Below, one piece after another: positions 1 to 6,279 of a DNA stretch of 6,379 bases (within the stretch, counting starts at the first letter, position 1; each line of letters starts with the position of its first letter). The notes under the pieces were generated by a model. The model made no database searches. It saw only the letters and a program-made list of their open reading frames with translations, and was not told where the DNA came from. Position numbers and translations under genes: made by a program. The DNA is taken from NCBI GenBank assembly GCA_030044475.1, contig JASHVP010000139.1:1-6379 (forward strand). The letters run 5' to 3'. The stretch is from Thermoplasmata archaeon. GTDB lineage: Archaea > Thermoplasmatota > Thermoplasmata > Lutacidiplasmatales > UBA184.

Positions 1-2530
1 CTTTCCGGACGATGCCCGGGTCCTCGTAAGTGAGGTTCCCCCAGTGGAAGTGCTCGAGAAGACGGCCGTTGTCGAGCGACAGGTCGAACTCCGGCGGCGC
101 CGCGACCGGGGCCCGCCACGCCAGGGGGAACAGCCGGGCCTTCCCGTCCGGAAAGGCGAACCGCTCCCGATGCAACACGGGGGTGTCCGTGCCGTCCGCG
201 GCGATCGGCCAGAGAAGGCTCGCGAACCCCTCGAGGCGGTCGAACCGCGCTCCGGCGAACGCGGGGGCGACCCGGGCGGCCTCCTCGAGGACCTCGGCCG
301 GCGCCGTCCGGGTCCACCCGGCGCCGAGCGCGTTCGCGACCCGCGCGACGATCTCGCCGTCGGTCTTCGTGGAGGCGAGCGGCTCCATCGCCCGGTGGAG
401 GCGTTGCAGCCGGCGCTCCGTGCTCACGAACGTCCCCTCCTTCTCGAGGCTCGCCGCCACCGGGAGCACGACGTCCGCGCACTCGGCCGTCCGCGTGAAG
501 AACAGCTCGTTGACGGCCAGGAAGTCGAGGCGGGCGAACGCCTCCGCGACCTTCGCCTCGTCCGCGTCCGCGAGCAGCTTGTCCTCCCCGAGGATCCAGA
601 GCGCGTGCAGCCGGCCGTCCAGGATGGCGTCCACCATCTCGGTGCTCGTGAGCCCCTTCGTGGTGGGCAGCGGGCTCCCCCACTCGCGTTCGACCCGAGC
701 CCGCGCCTCGGGGTCATCGAACTTCTGGTACCCCGGAAGGAACGACGGAAGGCAACCGAAGTCGCTGACGCCCTGGACGTTGCAGTGGCCCCGGAGCGGG
801 TAGCCGCCGGTCCCGGGGCGACCGAAGTTCCCCGTCAGGAGCAGGAGGTTGCAGATCGCGGTCGAGGTGTCGCTGCCGTTGTGGTGCTGGGTGATCCCCA
901 TCGCCCACAGCGCGCAGGCCGACCGCGCGTCGTGGAGGAGCTCCGCGAACCGAACGATCTGCTCGGCGGGGACGCCGGACTCCTCGGCGGCGAACTCGAC
1001 GGTGAACGGGGCGAGCGACTCGCGGTACGGGACGAGACCGGTGACCCGGGCGTCGAGGAAGGCACGGTCCTCCCAACCGTGGTCGAGGACGTACTTCGCG
1101 ACCGCCCCGAGGACGAGGAGGTCGGTGCCGGGGCGGGGCGAGAGGTGGAGGTCGGCGCGCTCCGCCATCTCGTGCCGCCGCGGGTCCAGGACCACCAGCT
1201 TCTGGCCCCGCAGCTTGTGCGCTCGCTTCACGCGGCCGGCGAGCACCGGATGCGACTCGGCCGTGTTCGAGCCGAGCGTGATCACGAGGTCCGCCGACTC
1301 CATGTCCGCCATCGTCCCCGGGTCGGCCCCGATCCCGACCGTCCGCAGCAACCCGGTCGTCGCCGGCGCCTGGCAGTAGCGGGCGCAGTTGTCGATGTTG
1401 TGCGTGCCGAGCACCTGGCGGGCGAACTTCTGGGTGAGGTACCCTTCTTCGTCGGTACCGGTGCAGGTGGCGATCACCCCGATCGCATCCGGTCCGTACC
1501 GATCGCGGATGTCCCGGAGGCGTCCCGCGACCTCGGCGATGGCGTCGTCCCACGACCGCTCGACGAACCGGTCGCCCTCCCGGACGAGCGGGACCGTGAG
1601 GCGCTCGGGACTGTTCACGAACTCCCAGCCGAACTTCCCCTTCACGCACGTCGCGAGGCCGTTCGCCGGGGACTCCGGTCGGGGCTGGATCTTCAGGATC
1701 TCGCGACCCCGCGTCCACACCTCGAACGCGCATCCCACGCCGCAGAAGGTGCAGACGGTCTTCGTTCGGCGGATCGACGCCGACCGGCTCGCCGCCTCGA
1801 CCTCGCTCGCGACCCAGAGCGGGCCGAGGTCGGGCGCGGCCTCTTTCGTCCACGCGACGAGGCGGTCCCGCGTCGTCCGGTCGACCTGAGAGAAGTGACT
1901 GGCCCGGCCCCGCATCGACTTCTCCATCATCGCGTCGACCGGACAGACCGACGCGCAGGTCCCGCAGGAGACGCACGACGAGTGGTCGATGTCGGCCCCG
2001 TCGTCCCAGACGACCCGCGGCGGCGTCAACGTCCAGTCGACCTTCAGGACCTCGTTGACCACCAGGGTCTGGCAGGCGGCGACGCACCGGCCGCACAGGA
2101 TGCACTGGTTCGGGTCGTAGGTGTAGAACGGACTCGAGTCGTCGATCGCGTACGGCTTCGGGTGGAACTCCTGGTGCCGGACGTTGCGGCGCAGCGCGGT
2201 ATTGTGGAGTTCGCAGTCCCCGTTGTTCTTGTCGCAGAGCGTGCACGCGAGCTCGTGGTTCTCGAGGAGCCGCCGGAGGGCGGCGTCCTGCTGGCTCCGA
2301 ACCAGGGGCGAGGTCGTGTCGACCTCGAGGCCGTCCCGCACCCGGACGGAGCACGACCGCACCAACTTTCCGTCGACCACCACGACGCACGTGTCGCACG
2401 TCTGGAGCGGCCCGAGCGGAGCGAGGTAGCAGAGACTCGGGACGTCCGCGCCCGCCGCGCGCACGACCTCCAGCAGCACCGCCCCCTCCGCTGCGGCTCG
2501 GGAGGTCCCGTCGATGCGGAGTTGGACCAT
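1..2530 (-). CDS. Molybdopterin oxidoreductase, formate dehydrogenase alpha-like, with N-terminal NuoG-type FeS domains (3' end off window)
   Basis: I translated this frame by hand: 843 codons from ATG at 2530 without a stop to the left edge. Visible domains: a [2Fe-2S] domain (C34, C45, C48, C60); a NuoG-type His-Cys3 cluster (H92, C96, C99, C106); two [4Fe-4S] ferredoxin motifs (C143/146/149/153 and C186/189/192/196-Pro); and the molybdopterin domain with its own [4Fe-4S] site (C260, C263, C267, C295) and K297. The catalytic position is C386 (codon TGC, not selenocysteine) and the conserved active-site Arg is R580. The C-terminal cofactor-binding domain begins near 820 and is cut by the edge. 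The family transfers two electrons from a Mo/W-bis-MGD centre through FeS clusters to a soluble acceptor, classically oxidising formate to CO2. I see no signal peptide, so it is probably cytoplasmic. The start lies 3 bp after the mobA stop with GGTGA just upstream. Formate as substrate is inferred; Q387 and H582 are unusual. Confidence 0.93.
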   Translation of the reverse strand, partial: MVQLRIDGTSRAAAEGAVLLEVVRAAGADVPSLCYLAPLGPLQTCDTCVVVVDGKLVRSCSVRVRDGLEVDTTSPLVRSQQDAALRRLLENHELACTLCDKNNGDCELHNTALRRNVRHQEFHPKPYAIDDSSPFYTYDPNQCILCGRCVAACQTLVVNEVLKVDWTLTPPRVVWDDGADIDHSSCVSCGTCASVCPVDAMMEKSMRGRASHFSQVDRTTRDRLVAWTKEAAPDLGPLWVASEVEAASRSASIRRTKTVCTFCGVGCAFEVWTRGREILKIQPRPESPANGLATCVKGKFGWEFVNSPERLTVPLVREGDRFVERSWDDAIAEVAGRLRDIRDRYGPDAIGVIATCTGTDEEGYLTQKFARQVLGTHNIDNCARYCQAPATTGLLRTVGIGADPGTMADMESADLVITLGSNTAESHPVLAGRVKRAHKLRGQKLVVLDPRRHEMAERADLHLSPRPGTDLLVLGAVAKYVLDHGWEDRAFLDARVTGLVPYRESLAPFTVEFAAEESGVPAEQIVRFAELLHDARSACALWAMGITQHHNGSDTSTAICNLLLLTGNFGRPGTGGYPLRGHCNVQGVSDFGCLPSFLPGYQKFDDPEARARVEREWGSPLPTTKGLTSTEMVDAILDGRLHALWILGEDKLLADADEAKVAEAFARLDFLAVNELFFTRTAECADVVLPVAASLEKEGTFVSTERRLQRLHRAMEPLASTKTDGEIVARVANALGAGWTRTAPAEVLEEAARVAPAFAGARFDRLEGFASLLWPIAADGTDTPVLHRERFAFPDGKARLFPLAWRAPVAAPPEFDLSLDNGRLLEHFHWGNLTYEDPGIVRK

Positions 2531-2533
2531 CGT

Positions 2534-2538
2534 TCACC
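2534..2538 (-). promoter_or_regulatory. Ribosome binding site of the dehydrogenase gene, overlapping the mobA stop
   Basis: GGTGA, complementary to the archaeal 16S rRNA 3' end, contains the mobA TGA stop and ends 3 nt before the ATG at 2530. The spacing is short, but the arrangement suits coupled translation of mobA and the dehydrogenase. Confidence 0.45.
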
Positions 2539-3202
2539 GCCGGTCGGACGGACGACCGCGCTCCCGTTCCGAGGCTCCGTCCCTATTTATCGGACGGCGC
2601 GACCGCCGACGAGACGCCCGAGCTCTCGCCGTTCGGAGGTCGGAGGGGGTGTCGACGTCCACGAACGACTCCGCGGGGAGGCCGGAGGCCGGCACCCACC
2701 GGACGCGACCGTCCCGATCCAGCCGGTCGACCAGGTCTCGGAGTCCGCGCCCCTCCTGCAGGAGTCCGTCCAGCTCCCTCCGCCGCACGCCGGCGTAGAT
2801 CGCGACGGTCACCTGCGGCACGCCCGCCCGGTCCCGGGGGACCACGGAGCGCCCGTCGAACGCCCGCCGCAGCGTCCGGAGGGCGGTCGCCGGCAGGAAC
2901 GGGAGATCCGCCGCGAGCAGAACGAATGGTTCGCGGGTCTCTTCCAGGATGCACGCCAACCCCCCGAGCGGGCCGCAGTCGTATCGGTCCACCAGGACCG
3001 GCGTCGAGCGATCCCGGCGGGGCAGCACGCTGACGAGGACGGGGGAGAGGCCGGCACGCCGCACGGCGGCGAGTTCGCGCGCGAGAATCGTTCGGCCTCC
3101 CACCGGCCGGTCGGCCTTCCCGGGAAGCCGGGTCGCGCGCCCGATCAGAAGGTAGGCCGCCCGGACCTCCCGGGGGGCGGGACGGAGAGACGGAGGGGTC
3201 AT
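2534..3202 (-). CDS. mobA: Molybdenum cofactor guanylyltransferase MobA
   Basis: This 222-residue protein matches MobA, which transfers GMP from GTP to Mo-molybdopterin to make the MGD cofactor needed by the dehydrogenase downstream. The nucleotide-binding start is a divergent glycine-rich loop (residues 17-37, LLIGRATRLPGKADRPVGG) with K29 at the usual Lys position. GPLGGLA at 77-83 and the Mg-binding AADLPFL at 97-103 (D99) follow, and the family's FVDVDTPSDL element lies near residue 180. The start is ATG at 3202, sharing ATGA with the mobB stop, which suggests translational coupling; longer upstream extensions would run through mobB. The last ~30 residues are Arg-rich, look unconserved, and overlap a TATA-like box at 2583-2591. 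Related MocA-type cytidylyltransferases share the fold, but the mobB neighbour favours MobA. Confidence 0.87.
   Translation of the reverse strand: MTPPSLRPAPREVRAAYLLIGRATRLPGKADRPVGGRTILARELAAVRRAGLSPVLVSVLPRRDRSTPVLVDRYDCGPLGGLACILEETREPFVLLAADLPFLPATALRTLRRAFDGRSVVPRDRAGVPQVTVAIYAGVRRRELDGLLQEGRGLRDLVDRLDRDGRVRWVPASGLPAESFVDVDTPSDLRTARARASRRRSRRPINRDGASERERGRPSDRR
2583..2591 (-). promoter_or_regulatory. TATA-like box, possible own promoter for the dehydrogenase gene
   Basis: GATAAATAG on the minus strand is the most A/T-rich patch near the operon. It lies inside the 3' end of mobA, centred ~57 bp before the dehydrogenase ATG. A start site ~26 bp downstream would leave a ~30-nt leader containing the GGTGA at 2534-2538. 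No transcription evidence is available. Confidence 0.45.
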
Positions 3203-3675
3203 CGCCGCCCGGTCGCACCCGAAGCCGCGCGAAGCCATCGGCCCGCCGCGGACGGGAACCTCGACTCGCCCGGCCGCCGACGGGACGGCCCCCGTCCGAC
3301 GGGGCCTCGAAGGAGCTCGCGGGCGATCCGAGGCACGTCGCGGGGCGACGGCACCTCGACGCGAACCGACCCCAGGCGCCGACGGGAGTATCCCTCCACC
3401 AGGACGACGTCGCACGGGAGGTCCCGGACGTGGGGGGAGAATTCCCCGCGAAAGGTGACGAACGACCGCGGCCCCGAGAAGACGACCCACCGCGCGCCCG
3501 CGCGTTCGAACCGGTCGGTGTCCTTCCCGGCGAGCTCGGGCGCGTGGTCCGAGTGCTTCACGACCGCCACCGAGAGGCCGCGCCGGCGCAGCGCGCGGAC
3601 GAGGCGTTCCACGAGAAGCGTTTTTCCCGAGCCGCTCCTCCCCACGACCTGAATGACCCGCGGGCGCCCGCGCAC
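3199..3675 (-). CDS. mobB: Molybdopterin-guanine dinucleotide biosynthesis adaptor MobB
   Basis: This 158-residue P-loop GTP-binding protein has the normal MobB layout. Walker A GRSGSGKT is at residues 12-19. VVKHSDHAPEL then GKDTDRFERAGA is the MobB signature, and the Walker B-like DVVLVEGYS lies near residues 89-97. MobB is an accessory partner of MobA that helps MGD formation and is not strictly essential in bacteria. The start is GTG at 3675, which puts the first beta strand (RVIQVVG) at residue 6 as in the family; no better start is nearby. A weak TATA-like TGATAG at 3701-3706 lies ~28 bp upstream, consistent with a leaderless message. It is the first gene of the mobB-mobA-dehydrogenase operon and is head-to-head with moeA, the two 5' ends overlapping by 23 bp. 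The Arg/Gly/Pro-rich tail (about 125-158) looks unconserved. Confidence 0.9.
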   Translation of the reverse strand: MRGRPRVIQVVGRSGSGKTLLVERLVRALRRRGLSVAVVKHSDHAPELAGKDTDRFERAGARWVVFSGPRSFVTFRGEFSPHVRDLPCDVVLVEGYSRRRLGSVRVEVPSPRDVPRIARELLRGPVGRGPSRRRPGESRFPSAAGRWLRAASGATGRR

Positions 3676-4900
3676 GACCGAGACCGACCGCGTCCGAGGG
3701 CTATCACCTCTCTTGGTCCCGCTCGCGGAGGCGCGGGCGACGATCGAACGGATTCGGTTCGTCCCGTGGCCCGTCGAGACGGTCCCGCTCGCGCGGGCCG
3801 TCGGGCGTCTCGCCGCCCGCCCGGTCCGCGCGCGTCGCGACGTCCCCCGCGTTCCGCTCGCCGCGATGGACGGTTACGCGGTCGGCCCACCGTCCCGGGG
3901 GCGGCCGGGGTCGTACCGGCTCCGTCGCGGGGCGATCCGGCCCGGCTCCGGACGCGGACTCCGGCTCGGACCCGGTCAAGCCGTCGAATGTGCGACGGGG
4001 GCCCGACTCCCGTTCGGCGCCGAGGCCGTCGTGCGGCTCGAGCGGGGTCGACGGGACGGCGATCGCCTGCTCGTCCGACGGACTCCGGTCGTCGGACAGG
4101 ACGTCCACGTCGTCGGCGAGGACGTGCGCGCGGGGACCGAGTTGCTCCAACGCGGGGAGGAGGTGCGACCGTACCATCTGGCGACCCTGCTGGGCCAAGG
4201 CCTCGCGTCGCTGTCGGTGTACGCGCCCCGGGTGGCGCTGATCGCGGTCGGCGACGAACTCGGGCGGTCCGCCGAGCGGCGGGGCCCGCAGGTCGACGAT
4301 ACGATCACCCCGGCGCTCCGTCCGTTGCTGCCGACGCCGTACGTCCGCATCGAGCGGGGCGCCCCGGACGATCGCGACCGGCTGGCCCGACGGCTCCGAC
4401 GCGCCGCGCGACGGTCGGACCTGGTGATCACCGTCGGCGGGACCTCGGTCGGCCCGCGCGACGCGACCAAACCGGCGGTGCGTCGCGTGGGGCGCGTGCT
4501 GTTCGACGGGGTGCGGGTCAGCGTCCTGAAACGCGCCGCCGTCGGCACGATCTCCGGTCGGCCGGTGGTCATCCTGCCCGGCCAAGTCGGCTCCGCGATC
4601 GTCGCGTGGCACGAGCACGGCCTGCATGTGATCGGTCGGTGCGTTGGGCGGGAGCAGCGCTCGTTCGAAGAGGTCCGGCTCCGACATTCGTTCGCGAGCG
4701 ACCGCCGCATGGACTCGGCGTACCTCCTTTCGGTCGCCGGAGGAACGGCGATCGCGCTCCCGTGGGGCGTGCGGCGCGCGTCCGAACTCCTTCGGGCCAA
4801 CGCGTTCGCCATCGTTCCCCGCCGGGCGAGACTCGCGAAAGGGCGTCGGCTGATCGCCCAGCGCCTCGTCGCGACGGCCCCCGTGGGAACGGGGACCTAG
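3653..4900 (+). CDS. moeA: Molybdopterin molybdenumtransferase, MoeA-like
   Basis: This 415-residue protein has the MoeA layout. MoeA ligates molybdate (or tungstate) to adenylated molybdopterin, the step before MobA. Landmarks, counted from ATG 3653: AAMDGYAV at 70-77, ATGARLPFGAEAVV at 114-127, the GEDVRAGTELLQRGEEV element at 155-171, VGDEL at 199-203, GGTSVGPRD at 262-270, LPGQVGSAIV at 308-317, and a C-terminal barrel domain from about 335. Two motifs depart from the usual form: the Lys-Pro-Gly-Lys-Pro stretch reads LKRAAVG (292-298), and PGNPVSA reads PGQVGSA. This may mark an archaeal MoeA paralogue. The start is uncertain: ATG 3653 overlaps the divergent mobB start, while TTG at 3713 (just before VPLAEAR) would remove 20 poorly conserved residues. 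It is divergent from the mobBA-dehydrogenase operon, so shared control is plausible. Confidence 0.88.
   Translation: MTRGRPRTTETDRVRGLSPLLVPLAEARATIERIRFVPWPVETVPLARAVGRLAARPVRARRDVPRVPLAAMDGYAVGPPSRGRPGSYRLRRGAIRPGSGRGLRLGPGQAVECATGARLPFGAEAVVRLERGRRDGDRLLVRRTPVVGQDVHVVGEDVRAGTELLQRGEEVRPYHLATLLGQGLASLSVYAPRVALIAVGDELGRSAERRGPQVDDTITPALRPLLPTPYVRIERGAPDDRDRLARRLRRAARRSDLVITVGGTSVGPRDATKPAVRRVGRVLFDGVRVSVLKRAAVGTISGRPVVILPGQVGSAIVAWHEHGLHVIGRCVGREQRSFEEVRLRHSFASDRRMDSAYLLSVAGGTAIALPWGVRRASELLRANAFAIVPRRARLAKGRRLIAQRLVATAPVGTGT
3701..3706 (-). promoter_or_regulatory. Weak TATA-like box upstream of mobB
   Basis: TGATAG on the minus strand is centred ~28 bp before the mobB GTG, the expected distance for a leaderless archaeal transcript. 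If moeA starts at 3653, it lies inside the moeA coding region. The match is short. Confidence 0.3.
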
Positions 4901-4945
4901 CGATGCGAGAGCGTTCGGGGCCGACCGGGCGCGTTCGCCTGCCCC

Positions 4946-4961
4946 AATACGCACAAATACG
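4946..4961 (+). promoter_or_regulatory. TATA-like box with a tandem AATACG repeat before the small regulator gene
   Basis: AATACG occurs at 4946-4951 and again at 4956-4961, exactly 10 bp apart, in an A/T-rich island within very GC-rich DNA. The second copy, part of ACAAATAC (4953-4960), sits ~26 bp before ATG 4983 and is the likely TATA element. The one-helical-turn spacing could also make it a binding site for the encoded protein, which is a guess. Confidence 0.5.
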
Positions 4962-4982
4962 TCCCCGCGGGTGGGAGTCGCC

Positions 4983-5240
4983 ATGCGGCCCCGAATCAAG
5001 GTCGAGGCGCCCGCGCAAGGGATGCTCCGGAAGAACATCACGATCACTCCGGAAGAGGCCGAGTTCCTCGAGCGGCATCCGGAGATCAACCAGAGCGCGC
5101 TGTTCCGCCAGATCGTCGAGAGCCTGATGCTCGCCGAGCGGACGCCCGGCGTCGCGTCGACCCAGCCGGTCCGCCTCGGGAAGGCCGTCTACCGGTCGGG
5201 CGCGATCATGTTCCAGAAGTCCAGCGAGCGGAAGGACTAG
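4983..5240 (+). CDS. Small ribbon-helix-helix-like DNA-binding protein
   Basis: This 85-residue protein resembles archaeal ribbon-helix-helix (MetJ/Arc-type) regulators. A short strand (RKNITIT, residues 20-26) is followed by a first helix (PEEAEFLERHPEI), a turn, and a second helix beginning NQSALFRQIVESLMLAE. A polar/basic tail (RLGKAVYRSG to the C-terminal SSERKD) follows. Such proteins dimerise and insert the paired strands into the DNA major groove. I chose ATG 4983 over GTG 4971, which would add only MGVA, because a TATA-like box centred near 4957 lies ~26 bp before the ATG, the spacing expected for a leaderless message, and only ~14 bp before the GTG. It is 82 bp after moeA on the same strand and convergent with dtdA. 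Its target is unknown; autoregulation or control of the molybdenum genes is conjecture. DNA binding is inferred from the predicted fold only. Confidence 0.72.
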   Translation: MRPRIKVEAPAQGMLRKNITITPEEAEFLERHPEINQSALFRQIVESLMLAERTPGVASTQPVRLGKAVYRSGAIMFQKSSERKD

Positions 5241-5357
5241 CAGCTCCCGCGCCGGCCCGGCGCCGTACGGACCGCCGTCGGGTTCCACTCTCGCACCGAT
5301 TTCGAGAAGGATGCGCCCGTCGCGCCGGCGACGTAGCCGTTCGGGCCCGGAGCCGGT

Positions 5358-6182
5358 TCAGGTCGGCGGGGACGAGCGGAGGGGAGCGTCCTGGTCCCGG
5401 CGCCGGTCCGCCAGGCCGGCCAGCGCCGGATGCTCCACGTCCCGGGCGCGGGCGAAGACGATCCCGTCCGCACCGGGCGTCTGAACGTACGCGGACCGAG
5501 CCGTCGCGGCGTCGATCGTCTCGAGCGCGTGCCGCGACAGGAGGTGACCGAACGCCCATCGCCGCGTGAGGGCCAGGTCGGTGAAGTGCGGGGCGTAGTG
5601 ACCCCCTCCGCAGGCGAGCGCGACCCGGTCGTCGGACCCCTCGGGGATCCCGCCCAGCGCGTGCGCCAGGACCTCGACGGCCCGGGGGTCCGGCTCGGAC
5701 CGGTCGCCGAAACCGATCTCCGCGAAGAACGCGGGAAGGGCGAGCTCCGGACCGTGGTGGGTCGCCTCGTACGTGACCGCGAGTCCCTCTCCCTGGGCTC
5801 CCTCGGAGAGCGCGCGCAGGACGGCGACCATCCGGGGCGGGTCGGTCGGGACCAGCGTCCGCGGTCGTCCGCCGACTTCGGCGGTCGGACCCGGATTCCC
5901 GAGGGGGTGGACCGTCAGGCAGGGGACGCCCTGTTCGCTCCGATGGATCGAGGGGAAGATCATCGTGGGGACGTGGGCGCGAAGGGCCGGGGGGAGACGA
6001 GCATCGAGCCGCTCGTCGTGGATGTGGGGCCCGGGCCGGCGCACGAGCCAGAGTCCCGGGTGCAACTCTCGGACGGCCGCGCCGTCGAGGTGCTCCCCGG
6101 TGGACGGAGGGGTCCCCCATCGCTGGGACACCGGTGCGGCGACCGGGTCCGACTCCGCGACGACGAGCAGCGCCCCGGGCAT
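5358..6182 (-). CDS. dtdA: D-aminoacyl-tRNA deacylase, archaeal DtdA (DTD2/GEK1) type
   Basis: This 274-residue protein is full length for the archaeal/plant D-aminoacyl-tRNA deacylase family. The family hydrolyses D-amino acids mischarged onto tRNA, recycling the tRNA and keeping D-residues out of translation; it is described as zinc-dependent. Motifs in order: N-terminal LLVVAESDP (5-13), the SIHRSEQGVPCLTVHP block from residue 78 followed by LGNPG, AEVGG (101-105), EATHHGPEL (139-147), FFAEIG (152-157), and CGGGHYAPHFT (191-201). The family's usual EIGS reads EIGF here. ATG 6182 gives the standard short lead into the first strand. CTTTAGGG at 6206-6213, about 28 bp upstream, would suit a leaderless transcript. 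The tRNA-Glu gene lies 97 bp upstream on the same strand; read-through from it is possible but not required. Confidence 0.93.
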   Translation of the reverse strand: MPGALLVVAESDPVAAPVSQRWGTPPSTGEHLDGAAVRELHPGLWLVRRPGPHIHDERLDARLPPALRAHVPTMIFPSIHRSEQGVPCLTVHPLGNPGPTAEVGGRPRTLVPTDPPRMVAVLRALSEGAQGEGLAVTYEATHHGPELALPAFFAEIGFGDRSEPDPRAVEVLAHALGGIPEGSDDRVALACGGGHYAPHFTDLALTRRWAFGHLLSRHALETIDAATARSAYVQTPGADGIVFARARDVEHPALAGLADRRRDQDAPLRSSPPT

Positions 6183-6205
6183 CGCGACCGAGGCAGAGGG
6201 GTCGT

Positions 6206-6213
6206 CCCTAAAG
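6206..6213 (-). promoter_or_regulatory. TATA-like box upstream of dtdA
   Basis: CTTTAGGG on the minus strand is centred ~28 bp before the dtdA ATG, fitting a leaderless start. It is the only A/T-containing stretch of this kind in the gap between the tRNA and dtdA. A GCGGG-T-CCCGC dyad (6213-6223) abuts it at the position where TFB would bind. Confidence 0.4.
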
Positions 6214-6235
6214 CGGGTCCCGCGGGGAGTCTCCC
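6213..6235. repeat. Two adjacent 11-bp dyads in the dtdA promoter region
   Basis: GCGGG-T-CCCGC (6213-6223) and GGGAG-T-CTCCC (6225-6235) are perfect 5-bp dyads about a single T, with centres 12 bp apart, directly upstream of the dtdA TATA-like box. They could be an operator, but dyads this short arise often by chance in GC-rich DNA. Confidence 0.3.
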
Positions 6236-6252
6236 GTTCGACCGGGCCGGAG

Positions 6253-6274
6253 CCTCGCGGTTCCGAGCGCGAGG
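6253..6274 (-). repeat. Perfect 7-bp inverted repeat just after the tRNA-Glu 3' end
   Basis: CCTCGCG and CGCGAGG are separated by 8 nt and begin 5 nt after the tRNA discriminator base. The transcript could form a stable hairpin in the tRNA trailer. There is no T-tract after it, so I do not call it a terminator. It may aid 3' processing or be a protein-binding site upstream of dtdA. Confidence 0.5.
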
Positions 6275-6279
6275 AGAGG

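Noticed and set aside
1373..1375. Possible selenocysteine at the dehydrogenase catalytic site
   Set aside because: The codon is TGC (Cys), not TGA, so no recoding is needed.
714..2537. A 607-codon minus-strand open frame
   Set aside because: It is out of frame with the dehydrogenase, whose frame carries all the cysteine clusters and active-site motifs; the alternative shows no recognisable domain.
3621..3625. TTTTT as a moeA promoter element or mobB terminator
   Set aside because: It is the reverse of the AAAA in the mobB Walker A Gly-Lys-Thr codons, so its composition is explained by coding. It is not TATA-like, and it lies at the start of mobB rather than its end.
44..3652. A 1202-codon plus-strand open frame across the molybdenum operon
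   Set aside because: It is antisense to three genes with clear family motifs, and its product is low-complexity and Arg/Pro/Gly-rich. Long antisense frames are expected where stop codons are rare in GC-rich DNA.
3704..5089. A 461-codon minus-strand open frame over moeA
   Set aside because: It is an antisense shadow of moeA with no family motif, and it also runs into the small regulator gene.
5237..5357. Protein-like reading (PNGYVAGATGASFSK...) on the minus strand beyond the dtdA stop
   Set aside because: dtdA already has normal length with its stop at 5358. The frame is short, lacks a convincing start, and matches no family I recognise.
5241..5357. Terminator or gene between the convergent small gene and dtdA
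   Set aside because: GC-rich partial palindromes are present, but I found no T-tract, no tRNA-like fold and no credible open frame.
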